From the NCBI RefSeq assembly GCF_016316925.1, contig NZ_JAEEGB010000005.1, positions 124,001 through 188,000 of the forward strand: 64,000 nt of DNA, in the 5' to 3' direction. Positions 17,929 to 26,141 of this stretch are shown in pieces. Numbering within the stretch: position 1 is the stretch's first letter; each line of letters begins with the position of its first letter. The notes beneath the pieces are model-generated. The model saw only the letters and a list, made by a program, of their open reading frames with translations. It was not told the origin of the DNA and ran no database searches. This DNA is from Clostridium aciditolerans (lineage in GTDB: Bacteria; Bacillota; Clostridia; Clostridiales; Clostridiaceae). Made by a program: the position numbers and the translations under genes.

Positions 17929-18059
17929 TATCCGATGACTACCCGCTCTAATACTCCCATCTTTTTTTAGCCGGAGTAAAGAGCGGCTATGTCCCTGGAT
18001 AACGACTTCTAAGCTTCAGATGAACTCAAAACTCCACCTGAAGCCAAGAATTCTGTTTA
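17929..18059. repeat. Two-hairpin repeat element, copy A
   Basis: About 130 bases, the inverse-orientation counterpart of the element at 25902-26033. Shared blocks are CATCGGATAA at one end, TTATCCAGGG in the middle and the TCTTGGCTTCAGGTGGAG hairpin at the other. The variable stem here is CCGCTCTTTACTCC/GGAGTATTAGAGCGG; in copy B a different sequence forms an equivalent stem. The layout suggests a non-autonomous IS200/IS605-type palindrome-associated element or a related noncoding scaffold. No transposase is nearby. The rest of 17,711-18,094 is AT-rich leader. Confidence 0.65.
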
Positions 18060-18094
18060 AATAAAATAACCTATATTAAGAAGGAGAACAATGT

Positions 18095-18649
18095 ATGGAT
18101 GATATAAACGTTGGTGAAAAAATATCAGAGTATCGAAAAGCAAAAAATTTGAGCATAAGAGATTTAGCAAAGCTAACTAATGTAACCCCTTCTTTATTAA
18201 GCCAGATTGAAAGAGGATTAGCAAATCCCTCTTTAAATACGCTAAAAGTTATTGCTAAAATTTTAGAAATTCCGCTATTCGCCTTTTTCGTTACACCTTT
18301 AAATACTAAGGAATTAGTAGTAAGATCTGATAAACGTAAAAAAATGATATTACCAGAAAATAAAAATGTAGCATATGAATTATTGTCACCAGATCTAAGT
18401 GGAGCAATTGAATTTGCGCTTATGAAGTTAACACCTAATTCTAATTCCTCTGAAGAGTTGATGGAGCATGAAGGAGAAGAAGTAGCTTTTGTTATAGAAG
18501 GAAAGCTAAATCTTTATATAGATAGTAATGTTATTGTATTAGACACTGGAGATAGCGTACGCATTCCTAGAGGAATGAAACATAAGTGGGAAAACTCATA
18601 TAAGGAGAATGGAGCAATTGTTTTTGCCATTACTCCGCCATCATTTTAG
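18095..18649 (+). CDS. XRE-family regulator with C-terminal cupin domain
   Basis: Residues 8-62 are a helix-turn-helix of XRE type (KNLSIRDLAKLTNVTPSLLSQIERG). Residues 110-180 form a cupin barrel (EHEGEEVAFVIEGKLNLYID, DTGDSVRIPRGMKHKWEN), the small-molecule sensing half. Regulators of this layout (PuuR-like) control amino acid and polyamine catabolism. The start ATG is well placed after AAGGAGAACAATGT. It is divergent from dsdA, which makes dsdA or itself the likeliest target. It is followed by its own terminator. Confidence 0.88.
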   Translation: MDDINVGEKISEYRKAKNLSIRDLAKLTNVTPSLLSQIERGLANPSLNTLKVIAKILEIPLFAFFVTPLNTKELVVRSDKRKKMILPENKNVAYELLSPDLSGAIEFALMKLTPNSNSSEELMEHEGEEVAFVIEGKLNLYIDSNVIVLDTGDSVRIPRGMKHKWENSYKENGAIVFAITPPSF

Positions 18650-18655
18650 TATAGG

Positions 18656-18690
18656 AATGTGGTGACAGTTTTATTGTCACCACATTTTTA
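18656..18690 (+). terminator. Terminator of the XRE-cupin regulator
   Basis: AATGTGGTGACA pairs perfectly with TGTCACCACATT, then TTTTA. The remainder to 19,093 holds only a weak ATATCACT/AGTGATAT hairpin at 18,813-18,837 and AT-rich DNA. Confidence 0.9.
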
Positions 18691-19102
18691 GTTCTTCAAT
18701 TTAAATTCAAACTCTTCGCTTCAAAATCCAACCCATATAGATATTCAACCTAAATGTTTGACTTATTAGTCTTATTCATAGGGTCACCTCTTCTGTACTG
18801 TTAATAATAAATATCACTCTAAAATGAAGTGATATATACTAGGAATAGTTTAAGATGCAACAATATATAAATATAATATTATACAAAATTCATTCTTAAT
18901 AAAAAATACTGTTATAAAGGAATCTATACTATACTTTTTATCTAAACAAACCTTAAATTCTTGAAGATAATAAACTTGTATAAAATACTAAATTATTTAA
19001 GTTTCTTTTTATTTTATACAAAGGTATAAAAATATAGTAATAGAATCAATAAAACAAGAGTTATTATTAATCATAATTAATTTATGAAAGGAGATGATCA
19101 AA

Positions 19103-20005
19103 CTGAATAATAAAAGATTAGGCGCTAATATACTCTTGCTACTCACTGCAGCTATATGGGGATTGGGATTCGTTGCACAGAGGGTAGGTTCTCAATCTAT
19201 AGGAGCCTTTACCTTTAATGGAATAAGATTTGCCCTTGGAAGCATTTCTCTTATACCCTTACTTATTTATTTTAATAAAAGAGAGAAAATCACTAGCGAT
19301 GACGAGAGTACTGTAGAAGCACCCTCTAAAAAAACAATTCTACCTGGGGTATTGGTTGGTGTTGCTCTTTACGCAGGTGTAACCCTGCAGCAAATAGGAC
19401 TTATATATACAACTGCTGGAAAAGCAGGCTTTATTACAGGGCTTTATATGGTCATTGTGCCAGTCATCGGAATATTTTTAGGACATAGAATTGGGAAAAA
19501 TTCATGGATCGGAGTAGGACTTGCAGTTGTTGGACTCTACCTCCTAAGCATAAATGAAAATTTTAGTATCAGCTATGGCGACTTACTTGAGCTTATAGGA
19601 TCAGTGTTCTGGGCCATACACATTTTAACAATAGATTATTTTTCTAATAAGATTGAGCCTTTGAAATTATCATGTATTCAATTTGCAACATGTTCATTAT
19701 TAAGCCTGATAACAGCTTTAATATTCGAACATATTACCACGAGCAGCATATTAGGTGCTTTAATTCCACTACTTTACAGTGGTCTTTTATCTGTTGGTGT
19801 AGCATATACCCTCCAAGTAGTAGCTCAAAAGAATGCTAAGCCCTCTCACACAGCCATCATTCTAAGTATGGAGTCAGTATTTGGTGCTATAGGCGGTGCA
19901 CTTATACTTGGAGAAACTATGAGCAGCAGAGGGTATATCGGTTGTATTCTTATACTTGGAGGAATACTAGCATCACAGATCAAATTTTCTCCAAAGCAAT
20001 CATAG
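19103..20005 (+). CDS. EamA/DMT-superfamily transporter
   Basis: About 300 residues with ten predicted membrane helices in two EamA repeats, beginning LGANILLLLTAAIWGLGFVAQ and ending IGCILILGGILASQ. GVTLQQIGLIYTTAGKAGFITGLYMVIVPV is the usual first-repeat signature. Such proteins export metabolites or amino acids, substrate unknown. I place the start at CTG 19103: AAAGGAGATGATC just upstream nearly equals the complement of the 16S rRNA tail, so the ATG at 19094 lies inside the Shine-Dalgarno and cannot be the start. Stands alone. Confidence 0.85.
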   Translation: MNNKRLGANILLLLTAAIWGLGFVAQRVGSQSIGAFTFNGIRFALGSISLIPLLIYFNKREKITSDDESTVEAPSKKTILPGVLVGVALYAGVTLQQIGLIYTTAGKAGFITGLYMVIVPVIGIFLGHRIGKNSWIGVGLAVVGLYLLSINENFSISYGDLLELIGSVFWAIHILTIDYFSNKIEPLKLSCIQFATCSLLSLITALIFEHITTSSILGALIPLLYSGLLSVGVAYTLQVVAQKNAKPSHTAIILSMESVFGAIGGALILGETMSSRGYIGCILILGGILASQIKFSPKQS

Positions 20006-20028
20006 TCAGTTTTCAATTGTTTTATACT

Positions 20029-21393
20029 TTAGACAAAATTCTTTCTGCTTAAATATTCAATCTCTTGAATTATTTCATTAATTCCTTCATCAATATAGTC
20101 TTCTGCCACATTTGAAACATTTATTTTCAGTATTGATTTCTTTATTGGAAATGAGTTCAAATAACTACTATCTGCTGTGTCAACTATAATTGATTTCTTT
20201 TTTAGTCTATTTATAAGTTTTTCACAGGATATTTTCTTATCTAATTCTATATATGTATGAACACATATATTTTTCAACGGACTATACTTATAAATATGAT
20301 TACTACTATCAATTTTCTTTTCCAATAAAGAAGTCAAACATTTTGCTCTTAAAAGATAGGATGCTTTAATTTTTTCCTTATGTCTTTCAAACATACCGCT
20401 TTTAATGTAGATTTCTAATGCTGCTTGAGAAAGCATTGAACTATCTATATCAAGAACACTTTTATATTTGCTAAATCTTTCAACAATGCTTTCAGGAATA
20501 ACTGCAATACCAATCCTTAAGCCTGGAAAAATAATTTTTGAATAACTTTTTAGATATATAACATGTGAAAAATCATCATATGAGAATATTGGATCAGCTT
20601 TCAAATTCTGTTCAAAATCAGCTAAATAATCATCTTCTACAATATATACATCATATTTCTTTGCAAGTTCTAAAATCTTCTTCTTTTCTTCTTGTGAATA
20701 TGAAGTTCCTAAAGGATTATGATATCTTGGCATAGTGTAAAAAAATTTAATGTTTTCTGATTTAAATATTCTCTCTAATTCTAGCATATCAATTCCTTCA
20801 CCGGTTCTTTCTATACCAACTACTGGTACTTTATGCGTTTCCAAGTAATCTATAAACAAATGATAACCAGGTTGTTCAATTAGTATAGTTTCTTTATTAT
20901 TTGGAAAAGGTATTGAAGCTAAAATTGATAATGCCTGTTGAACACCTGATGTAATAAAAATATTTTTCTTATTGGTAAACACCTGATAGTTAGCCAATTG
21001 TTTTTGTATAACATCTATTAAAGAAGATAGCCCTTTAGGTGTGCCATATATAAACAAATCATTTTTATATATATCAATTGCTTGATTAATACAATGCTGA
21101 AAATCTAAGTATGGAAACACCTCTGGATCTGGGGCAGAAGATGAAAAATTCAATATAAGCTTCTCACCTTTTGTTAAGTTAGGTTTTCTTGTCACAACAT
21201 AGTATCCACTTTTGGGAAGAGAATAAACTATGTGTCTTCTTTCCAATTCATTTAGTGCACTAATAACCGTACTTTTATTACAATTGTAATTTCGAGTTAA
21301 ACTTCGAATCGAAGGAATTCTTTCCCCTTCTTTATATCTACCACTTTTTATCATGTTTTCAATCTCATTTGATACCGCTAAGTATTTATACAT
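20029..21393 (-). CDS. MocR/PdxR-type regulator (GntR HTH fused to aminotransferase fold)
   Basis: The first 70 residues are a winged helix of GntR type (GERIPSIRSLTRNYNCNKSTVISALNELERR). The remaining 380 form a fold-type I aminotransferase domain with PLP lysine in LKSYSKIIFPGLRIG, plus TSGVQQALSIL and YTMPRYHNPLG. These regulators sense PLP and an amino compound and control neighbouring genes. It is transcribed away from the EamA transporter at 21508, with 114 bases between them, so that exporter is the likely target. ATGTACCGGTATAG-like repeats in the gap could be the operator. Confidence 0.88.
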   Translation of the reverse strand: MYKYLAVSNEIENMIKSGRYKEGERIPSIRSLTRNYNCNKSTVISALNELERRHIVYSLPKSGYYVVTRKPNLTKGEKLILNFSSSAPDPEVFPYLDFQHCINQAIDIYKNDLFIYGTPKGLSSLIDVIQKQLANYQVFTNKKNIFITSGVQQALSILASIPFPNNKETILIEQPGYHLFIDYLETHKVPVVGIERTGEGIDMLELERIFKSENIKFFYTMPRYHNPLGTSYSQEEKKKILELAKKYDVYIVEDDYLADFEQNLKADPIFSYDDFSHVIYLKSYSKIIFPGLRIGIAVIPESIVERFSKYKSVLDIDSSMLSQAALEIYIKSGMFERHKEKIKASYLLRAKCLTSLLEKKIDSSNHIYKYSPLKNICVHTYIELDKKISCEKLINRLKKKSIIVDTADSSYLNSFPIKKSILKINVSNVAEDYIDEGINEIIQEIEYLSRKNFV

Positions 21394-21507
21394 AACTTAC
21401 TCCTTTGAACTATTGTACCGGTATAGATTGTTTTTATTTTTATTGTATCATAAGATTTTATCTACTAACATAGATATATAAGATTATAATTACGGAGGAA
21501 TATTAAA

Positions 21508-22458
21508 ATGAAAAATGTAAATAAAAAGAATGCCTATTTTGCTGCTTCTCTATATGCACTTATTATAGGATTCTCATTTCTATTTGTAAAACTAGCTTTA
21601 ACTGTTACAGATCCACTAAATATCCTTGCACATAGATTTACAATATCTTTTCTTGCTGCTTCTATCCCTATTATATTTGGATGGATAAAGTTGGACATAA
21701 CCTTTAAAGATATACTTCCAATATTACCAATTTCATTGTTTTATCCAACTTTATTTTTTGCTTTTCAGGCCTTTGGATTAGTATATATTTCATCCTCAGA
21801 AGCTGGAATCATCCAAGCGACTATACCAATTTTTACAATGATTCTAGCAACACTTTTTTTAAAGGAGTATTCTAGTAGACTACAAAAGGTATCACTGATT
21901 TTATCTGTATCTGGGGTAATTTACATCTTTCTTATGAAAGGTTTAAATTTAAAATCTGCTAACTTTATAGGAGCCATATTAATTATTTTATCAGCACTTG
22001 CCTCCGCTGGTTATAATGTGCTAGCAAGGAAAATAACAAAAAAATATAAAATAATGGATTTAACTTACATGATGACCTTTATAGGCTTTCTAAGTTTTAA
22101 TTTAATATCTATCGTGGATCATGGTCTTCGAGGCACTCTTAATGTTTATTTCAAACCATTTGTTAGTCCATTATTTGTAGTTTCAGTACTTTATTTAGGT
22201 ATATTATCTTCACTTGTAACGTCATTGTTATCAAATTATACTTTGTCCCAAATAGAAGCATCTAAGATGAGCGTATTCAGTAATCTATCTACACTGATAA
22301 CTATGCTTGCTGGAGTTATATTCCTAAATGAGCATTTATATTATTATCATATAATTGGAGCAGTGATGATTATTGCTGGAATAATTGGAACGAATTTTTT
22401 AGATAAAAAAATCTTAAAAAGTGATTCCAAAGAAAAAATTTCTGAAGATTCTCTTTAA
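21508..22458 (+). CDS. EamA/DMT-superfamily transporter next to MocR regulator
   Basis: A 316-residue protein with ten predicted membrane helices in two EamA repeats (YAALYALIIGFSFLFVKLAL-like start, SSSEAGIIQATIPIFTMILATLFLKE, and C-terminal ASKMSVFSNLSTLITMLAGVIFLNE). The tail is charged. ATG at 21508 follows ACGGAGGAATATTAAA. Divergent placement with a PLP-binding regulator suggests export of an amino acid or a B6-related compound, which is inference from context. Confidence 0.87.
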   Translation: MKNVNKKNAYFAASLYALIIGFSFLFVKLALTVTDPLNILAHRFTISFLAASIPIIFGWIKLDITFKDILPILPISLFYPTLFFAFQAFGLVYISSSEAGIIQATIPIFTMILATLFLKEYSSRLQKVSLILSVSGVIYIFLMKGLNLKSANFIGAILIILSALASAGYNVLARKITKKYKIMDLTYMMTFIGFLSFNLISIVDHGLRGTLNVYFKPFVSPLFVVSVLYLGILSSLVTSLLSNYTLSQIEASKMSVFSNLSTLITMLAGVIFLNEHLYYYHIIGAVMIIAGIIGTNFLDKKILKSDSKEKISEDSL

Positions 22459-22463
22459 AGTTT

Positions 22464-22517
22464 TAAAAAAGAACCGGTATTTAATATTATCTAAGTTGAT
22501 ACCATTAAATACCGGTT
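22464..22517 (-). terminator. Terminator of the DeoR gene, possibly bidirectional
   Basis: A perfect 14-base arm AACCGGTATTTAAT pairs with ATTAAATACCGGTT across a 18-base loop. On the minus strand it is followed by CTTTTTT, fitting the deoR gene that stops at 22542. It could also stop the convergent EamA transcript. Confidence 0.8.
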
Positions 22518-22541
22518 ATGTACATACTGTTCTATAACTTT

Positions 22542-23306
22542 TTATTCCCTTATGATTTCAACACCATTATCTTTATATATATCAATATAACTGTCTTTTA
22601 ACTTTGAATCAGTAACAATAACATTGATTTCTTCAAAATCACAAAGCTTTAGTAAAGACACTTTACAAAACTTACTGCTATCAGCTAATATTACAGCTTT
22701 TTCGGATACCCTAATCATTTTTTTCTGTACTCCAACCTCTTCAAAACTGTAACTTGTAATACCTTTATTAATAGATATTCCCCCTACACTGATAAATGCA
22801 ATATCTAAATTAAAGTTGTTCATAATATCCTCTGCTGTACGACCAACAATAGAAAGCTCATCATTTTTCAAAAATCCCCCTATAACAATGATAGTATATT
22901 GACTCATATCTGATAATTCATCTGCAATAACTAAAGAATTTGTCAATATAGTTAATCTTTCAAATTTACCTTTTAATACTCTTGCAAGTTCTAAATTAGT
23001 CGTACTAGCATCCATTGCGACAGATTGTCCTTCCTTAACTAAACCTGCTGCAATATTTGCAATTTCTTTTTTTTCTTCCACACATTCTTTTTTACGAGCC
23101 TCAAATCCTGTGGTTCTTTTGTTAACTTTCTCAAGAACTGCTCCACCATGGACCCTTTTACATAATCCTTCTTTCTCTAAATTTTCTAAATCTCGCCGTA
23201 TAGTTTCAATAGATACATTAAATAATTTAGTAAGCATAGAAACTTTTACAACACCCTTTTCTTCAAGAATATTAATAATTTTTCCATACCTATATTGTGC
23301 CAACAT
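22542..23306 (-). CDS. DeoR/GlpR-family regulator
   Basis: 254 residues: an N-terminal DeoR helix-turn-helix (VKVSMLTKLFNVSIETIRRDLENLEKEG) followed by KRVHGGAVL and a sugar-phosphate-sensing DeoRC domain (AMDASTTNLELARVLKG, LTILTNSLVIADELS, ILADSSKF). Such proteins repress sugar catabolism and are released by a phosphorylated intermediate. It is the last gene of a minus-strand cluster after ridA and the TIM-barrel isomerase, separated by a hairpin. A second DeoR gene, related but clearly divergent, stands at 25031. Confidence 0.92.
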   Translation of the reverse strand: MLAQYRYGKIINILEEKGVVKVSMLTKLFNVSIETIRRDLENLEKEGLCKRVHGGAVLEKVNKRTTGFEARKKECVEEKKEIANIAAGLVKEGQSVAMDASTTNLELARVLKGKFERLTILTNSLVIADELSDMSQYTIIVIGGFLKNDELSIVGRTAEDIMNNFNLDIAFISVGGISINKGITSYSFEEVGVQKKMIRVSEKAVILADSSKFCKVSLLKLCDFEEINVIVTDSKLKDSYIDIYKDNGVEIIRE

Positions 23307-23352
23307 GAATTATCCCCCCTATAACAATACAAAGTATCACAAGCAATTTAAT

Positions 23353-23380
23353 AAGGATGGCGATTTTTAACGCCATCCTT
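23353..23380 (-). terminator. Terminator of the isomerase-ridA pair
   Basis: AAGGATGGCG pairs perfectly with CGCCATCCTT. The trailing T run is short, so termination may be partial in either direction. Confidence 0.65.
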
Positions 23381-23390
23381 AGTTTATATA

Positions 23391-23768
23391 TTAGATAGTT
23401 GCTACTAATTCAATTTCAACTAATGCACCCTTTGCTAATTCAGCTCCTCCCACTGTGCTTCTAGCAGGATGTTTTTCTGAAAAATAAGTGGCATAAACTT
23501 CATTCATTTTTGCAAAATCTTTTAAGTCTTTTAAGAACACTGTTGTTTTAAATACTTTGCTCATATCGCTTCCAGCTGCTTCGATAATTGCCTTTCCATT
23601 CTCTAAAGCTTGTCTTGTTTGCTCTTCAATAGTCTCTGCAATTTCTCCTGTTTGAGGATTAATTGGTAATTGTCCTGAAGTATACACCGTATCTCTAACT
23701 ATTACTCCTTGTGAATAAGGTCCAATAGCTGCTGGTGCATTATTAGTTGATATAATTTGTTTTTCCAT
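23391..23768 (-). CDS. ridA: RidA-family reactive imine deaminase
   Basis: A 125-residue YjgF/YER057c/UK114 protein. It hydrolyses reactive enamine/imine intermediates (2-aminoacrylate and relatives). The signature is complete: YTSGQLPINPQTGEI, KTTVFLKDLKDFAKMNEVYATYF and the catalytic arginine in HPARSTVGGAELAKGALVEIE. ATG at 23768 follows AATGGAGAAATAAAC. It lies 19 bases after the isomerase, so it is co-transcribed and may clean up an imine formed in that pathway. Confidence 0.92.
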   Translation of the reverse strand: MEKQIISTNNAPAAIGPYSQGVIVRDTVYTSGQLPINPQTGEIAETIEEQTRQALENGKAIIEAAGSDMSKVFKTTVFLKDLKDFAKMNEVYATYFSEKHPARSTVGGAELAKGALVEIELVATI

Positions 23769-23787
23769 GTTTATTTCTCCATTTCTA

Positions 23788-24738
23788 TTATCTGCAATAT
23801 TTATCTCTTAAAGCTAAGACATGTTTAACTGTTTGTTCAACACCTTTTTCTTGATCTTCAATCATTTTTTCAATAAGATTTTCTGGTGGGTAATAATAAT
23901 CTGCAGGTTTAATTACATTTTCATCGTATGGTGGATTTTCAACTTTAAAAGCACCTTGTCCTACTTCATATACTCCACCTGCTCCAGGTTCTCTTTTAAA
24001 AGAAACTGCATATGGGAAACACATTTCAATATTAATTCTTGTTAATTTTGATTCATTAACTAGTGTTTTGAAACATTCATCTAAATCTATATTGCCTGTA
24101 CCTGCTGGAACTCCACAAACTTTATATTCATCTCCATCTTTAATAACAGTATGATCTTTAAAATGTGTAGTAAATGCATATGGAGCTAACTTTCTAACAG
24201 CTTCAACTGGATCTTCCCATGCCATCATTCCATTTCCAATATCACAATGTGCTCCAACCCAAGGGCTGTTTACTTCTTTAATTATTTTAATTACTTCATC
24301 TGTAGTCTCTTCTTCATGATTTTCAACCGCAAGCTTTATTCTATATTTCTTTAATAATGGTACTATTTGTTTTATATCTTCTGGAGCCTTCTCTAAGATA
24401 GCTTGGTCATAAACACCGAAACAGCAATAAGTACGAATTACGTCCGCTCCTATTTTATGAGCAACTTCTATAACCTTTGTTAAATGTTCTGGATCTGTTC
24501 CATTGGTATCGATTTCGGCAAATAGATTATATTTTTGAATCTCTTGTTTTACTCTTTCTAAGTATTCAGGTTCAAAAGATTCTAAAACAGCTATGTGTTC
24601 TTTTCCTGGCCATGGAATAATATTTAACATTACACCGTCTAATCCCAATTCAGCAGTTTTTCTTATAAACTTAAATACATCCATTCTTTTAGTAATAAAC
24701 TGCAAATGGTAGCTTTCTGTTTCTAATCCTATTTTCAT
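23788..24738 (-). CDS. TIM-barrel sugar phosphate isomerase/epimerase
   Basis: A 316-residue xylose-isomerase-like TIM barrel (AP_endonuc_2 family). Metal-ligand strands are seen in order: LAVENHEEETT, WVGAHCDIGNGMMAWEDP, FTTHFKDHTV and RINIEMCFPYAV. Substrate cannot be told from sequence; relatives act on ketoses, inositol derivatives and hydroxypyruvate. It starts the isomerase-ridA transcript after a clear promoter, and two DeoR regulators and an MFS permease flank it, so a sugar or sugar-acid catabolic role is likely. Confidence 0.85.
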   Translation of the reverse strand: MKIGLETESYHLQFITKRMDVFKFIRKTAELGLDGVMLNIIPWPGKEHIAVLESFEPEYLERVKQEIQKYNLFAEIDTNGTDPEHLTKVIEVAHKIGADVIRTYCCFGVYDQAILEKAPEDIKQIVPLLKKYRIKLAVENHEEETTDEVIKIIKEVNSPWVGAHCDIGNGMMAWEDPVEAVRKLAPYAFTTHFKDHTVIKDGDEYKVCGVPAGTGNIDLDECFKTLVNESKLTRINIEMCFPYAVSFKREPGAGGVYEVGQGAFKVENPPYDENVIKPADYYYPPENLIEKMIEDQEKGVEQTVKHVLALRDKYCR

Positions 24739-24799
24739 GCGAGTCCATCCTTTCTATCTATAAACAAATTTTTGCTTTATTATTTATTTAACTAATATT

Positions 24800-24828
24800 A
24801 GTATACATCAGTTTATGTGTATTTTCAA
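24800..24828 (-). promoter_or_regulatory. Promoter of isomerase-ridA with candidate DeoR sites
   Basis: On the minus strand TTGAAA (24828-24823), 17 bases, TATACT (24805-24800). The sequence TTTATGTGT (plus strand) occurs twice, within the spacer and about 43 bases upstream of it, a possible direct-repeat operator for one of the flanking DeoR proteins. Confidence 0.55.
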
Positions 24829-24937
24829 GGTTTTTATTGATATTTATTGTATTTATGTGTTTTTGAGAGCATTTATAACACTTTCATCTGTGCTTTTGTC
24901 TGTATTTTGTCTTGAGCATTTCTTTATTTGTAATAAT

Positions 24938-24975
24938 AAAAGCACCCAAAATAAATACTAAATTCATTCGAGTGC
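24938..24975 (-). terminator. Terminator of the second DeoR gene
   Basis: On the minus strand GCACTCGAA pairs with TTGGGTGC across an AT-rich loop, then TTTTATTATTA. Confidence 0.65.
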
Positions 24976-25030
24976 ATATATATCTTACTTTAATATCTTT
25001 TCCCATATAAATTAAATACGCGATTCTTAT

Positions 25031-25813
25031 CTATTCATTTACAATTTCTATTCCATTCTTCAAGTATTTGTTCAAAATTTTAGAATCTAATTTTGAATCC
25101 GTTATAATTAAGTTTACTTCATGAATATCTTCCACTTTAATAAGTGATACAGTGTCTATTTTACTGCTATCAGCTAATACTATAGTTTCTTGAGAAATTT
25201 CTATTAATTTTTTTTGTATTTGAACCTCTTCTGGCGAAAAATCAGTAATACCTCTTACTAAGGATACACCACTAACACTAATAAATGCTTTATCAACAAC
25301 AAAATTAGAAATTAGATTTTCAGCAAATTCACCATAAAAAGCACGCTCTTTATGATTTAATACGCCTCCAGTTGAAATAACAGTGAACCTATCTGCATCT
25401 ACTAGTTCATTAGTAATCAATAATGAATTTGTTATAATTGTAAGTTCTTTAAAATGCTTCTTTAACTCTCTAGCAAGTTCTATATTAGTAGTACTATCAT
25501 TCAATGCAATTGATTGACCATCTTCTATATACCTAATAGCAGTCTTTGCAAGTTCTTTTTTTTCATATATAAACTCTTTTTCTCTTTTTATATAATTTAA
25601 TTTTTGAATCTCATTTTTCTTTAATACAGCACCACCATAAACACGTTTTAAGAAACCATCTTTCTCTAAAGCCTCTAAATCTCTTCTTATTGTTTCAATA
25701 GAAACGCCAAATAATTTAATTAATTTAGATACTTTAACACTTCCTTCTTCTTCAAGCATCTGCAAAATTGAATCTTTTCTTTCTTCTGCTAACACTAAAT
25801 TACACCATTCCAT
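25031..25813 (-). CDS. DeoR/GlpR-family regulator (second copy)
   Basis: 260 residues with the same layout as the DeoR protein at 22542: helix-turn-helix VKVSKLIKLFGVSIETIRRDLEALEKDG, KRVYGGAVL, and a DeoRC effector domain (ALNDSTTNIELAREL, TIITNSLLITNEL, IVLADSSKID). The two are paralogues sharing many blocks but with frequent substitutions, so the duplication is old. It lies between the MFS gene and the isomerase operon, and could read the same effector or give the system a second input. The frame may begin at the ATG at 25813, or at LVLAEERKDSIL a few codons in. Confidence 0.9.
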   Translation of the reverse strand: MEWCNLVLAEERKDSILQMLEEEGSVKVSKLIKLFGVSIETIRRDLEALEKDGFLKRVYGGAVLKKNEIQKLNYIKREKEFIYEKKELAKTAIRYIEDGQSIALNDSTTNIELARELKKHFKELTIITNSLLITNELVDADRFTVISTGGVLNHKERAFYGEFAENLISNFVVDKAFISVSGVSLVRGITDFSPEEVQIQKKLIEISQETIVLADSSKIDTVSLIKVEDIHEVNLIITDSKLDSKILNKYLKNGIEIVNE

Positions 25814-25901
25814 TAAATTATAAGTATTTACTTAAATATTATACCAATATAACTTCTTTGTTTAAATACAAATTATAAAACACTTAATTTTCTTAGTTTA
25901 T

Positions 25902-26033
25902 AAACAGGATTCTTGGCTTCAGGTGGAGTTTTAAACTCCATCTGAAGCTTAGAAGCCGTTATCCAGGGTCGTAGTGCCACTTATGCCCAACTTTAAGAAG
26001 TTGGGGTGTTAGTGGCGGTAGACATCGGATAAA
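25902..26033. repeat. Two-hairpin repeat element, copy B
   Basis: Reads AAACAGGATTCTTGGCTTC..., with a hairpin GCTTCAGGTGGAGTTT/AAACTCCATCTGAAGC, then GCCACTTATGCCCAACTT/AAGTTGGGGTGTTAGTGGC, ending CATCGGATAAA. It is inverted relative to copy A at 17929-18059. Conserved ends with compensatory change in the second stem indicate selected structure. Confidence 0.7.
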
Positions 26034-26036
26034 TTT

Positions 26037-26083
26037 AAAATAGCTTTAGTAATATTTAGTTGAATATTTCTAAAGCTATTTTT
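26037..26083 (-). terminator. Terminator of the MFS gene
   Basis: AAAATAGCTTTAG pairs with CTAAAGCTATTTT, with further AATATT pairing inside. T runs occur on both strands; it lies 58 bases past the MFS stop. Confidence 0.75.
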
Positions 26084-26141
26084 ATAAGTTTTTATATTAA
26101 CTGATCTTTCAAATCAAATTATATCTATTGTTTTAAGCATA

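Noticed and set aside
17929-18059. Possible transposase gene of the two-hairpin repeat
   Set aside because: No TnpA- or TnpB-like frame within or next to either copy, so only a non-autonomous element is supported.
18725-18790. Nine-codon minus-strand ORF with AGAGGTG before ATG (MNKTNKSNI)
   Set aside because: Too short to support as a gene; no neighbouring context and no known family.
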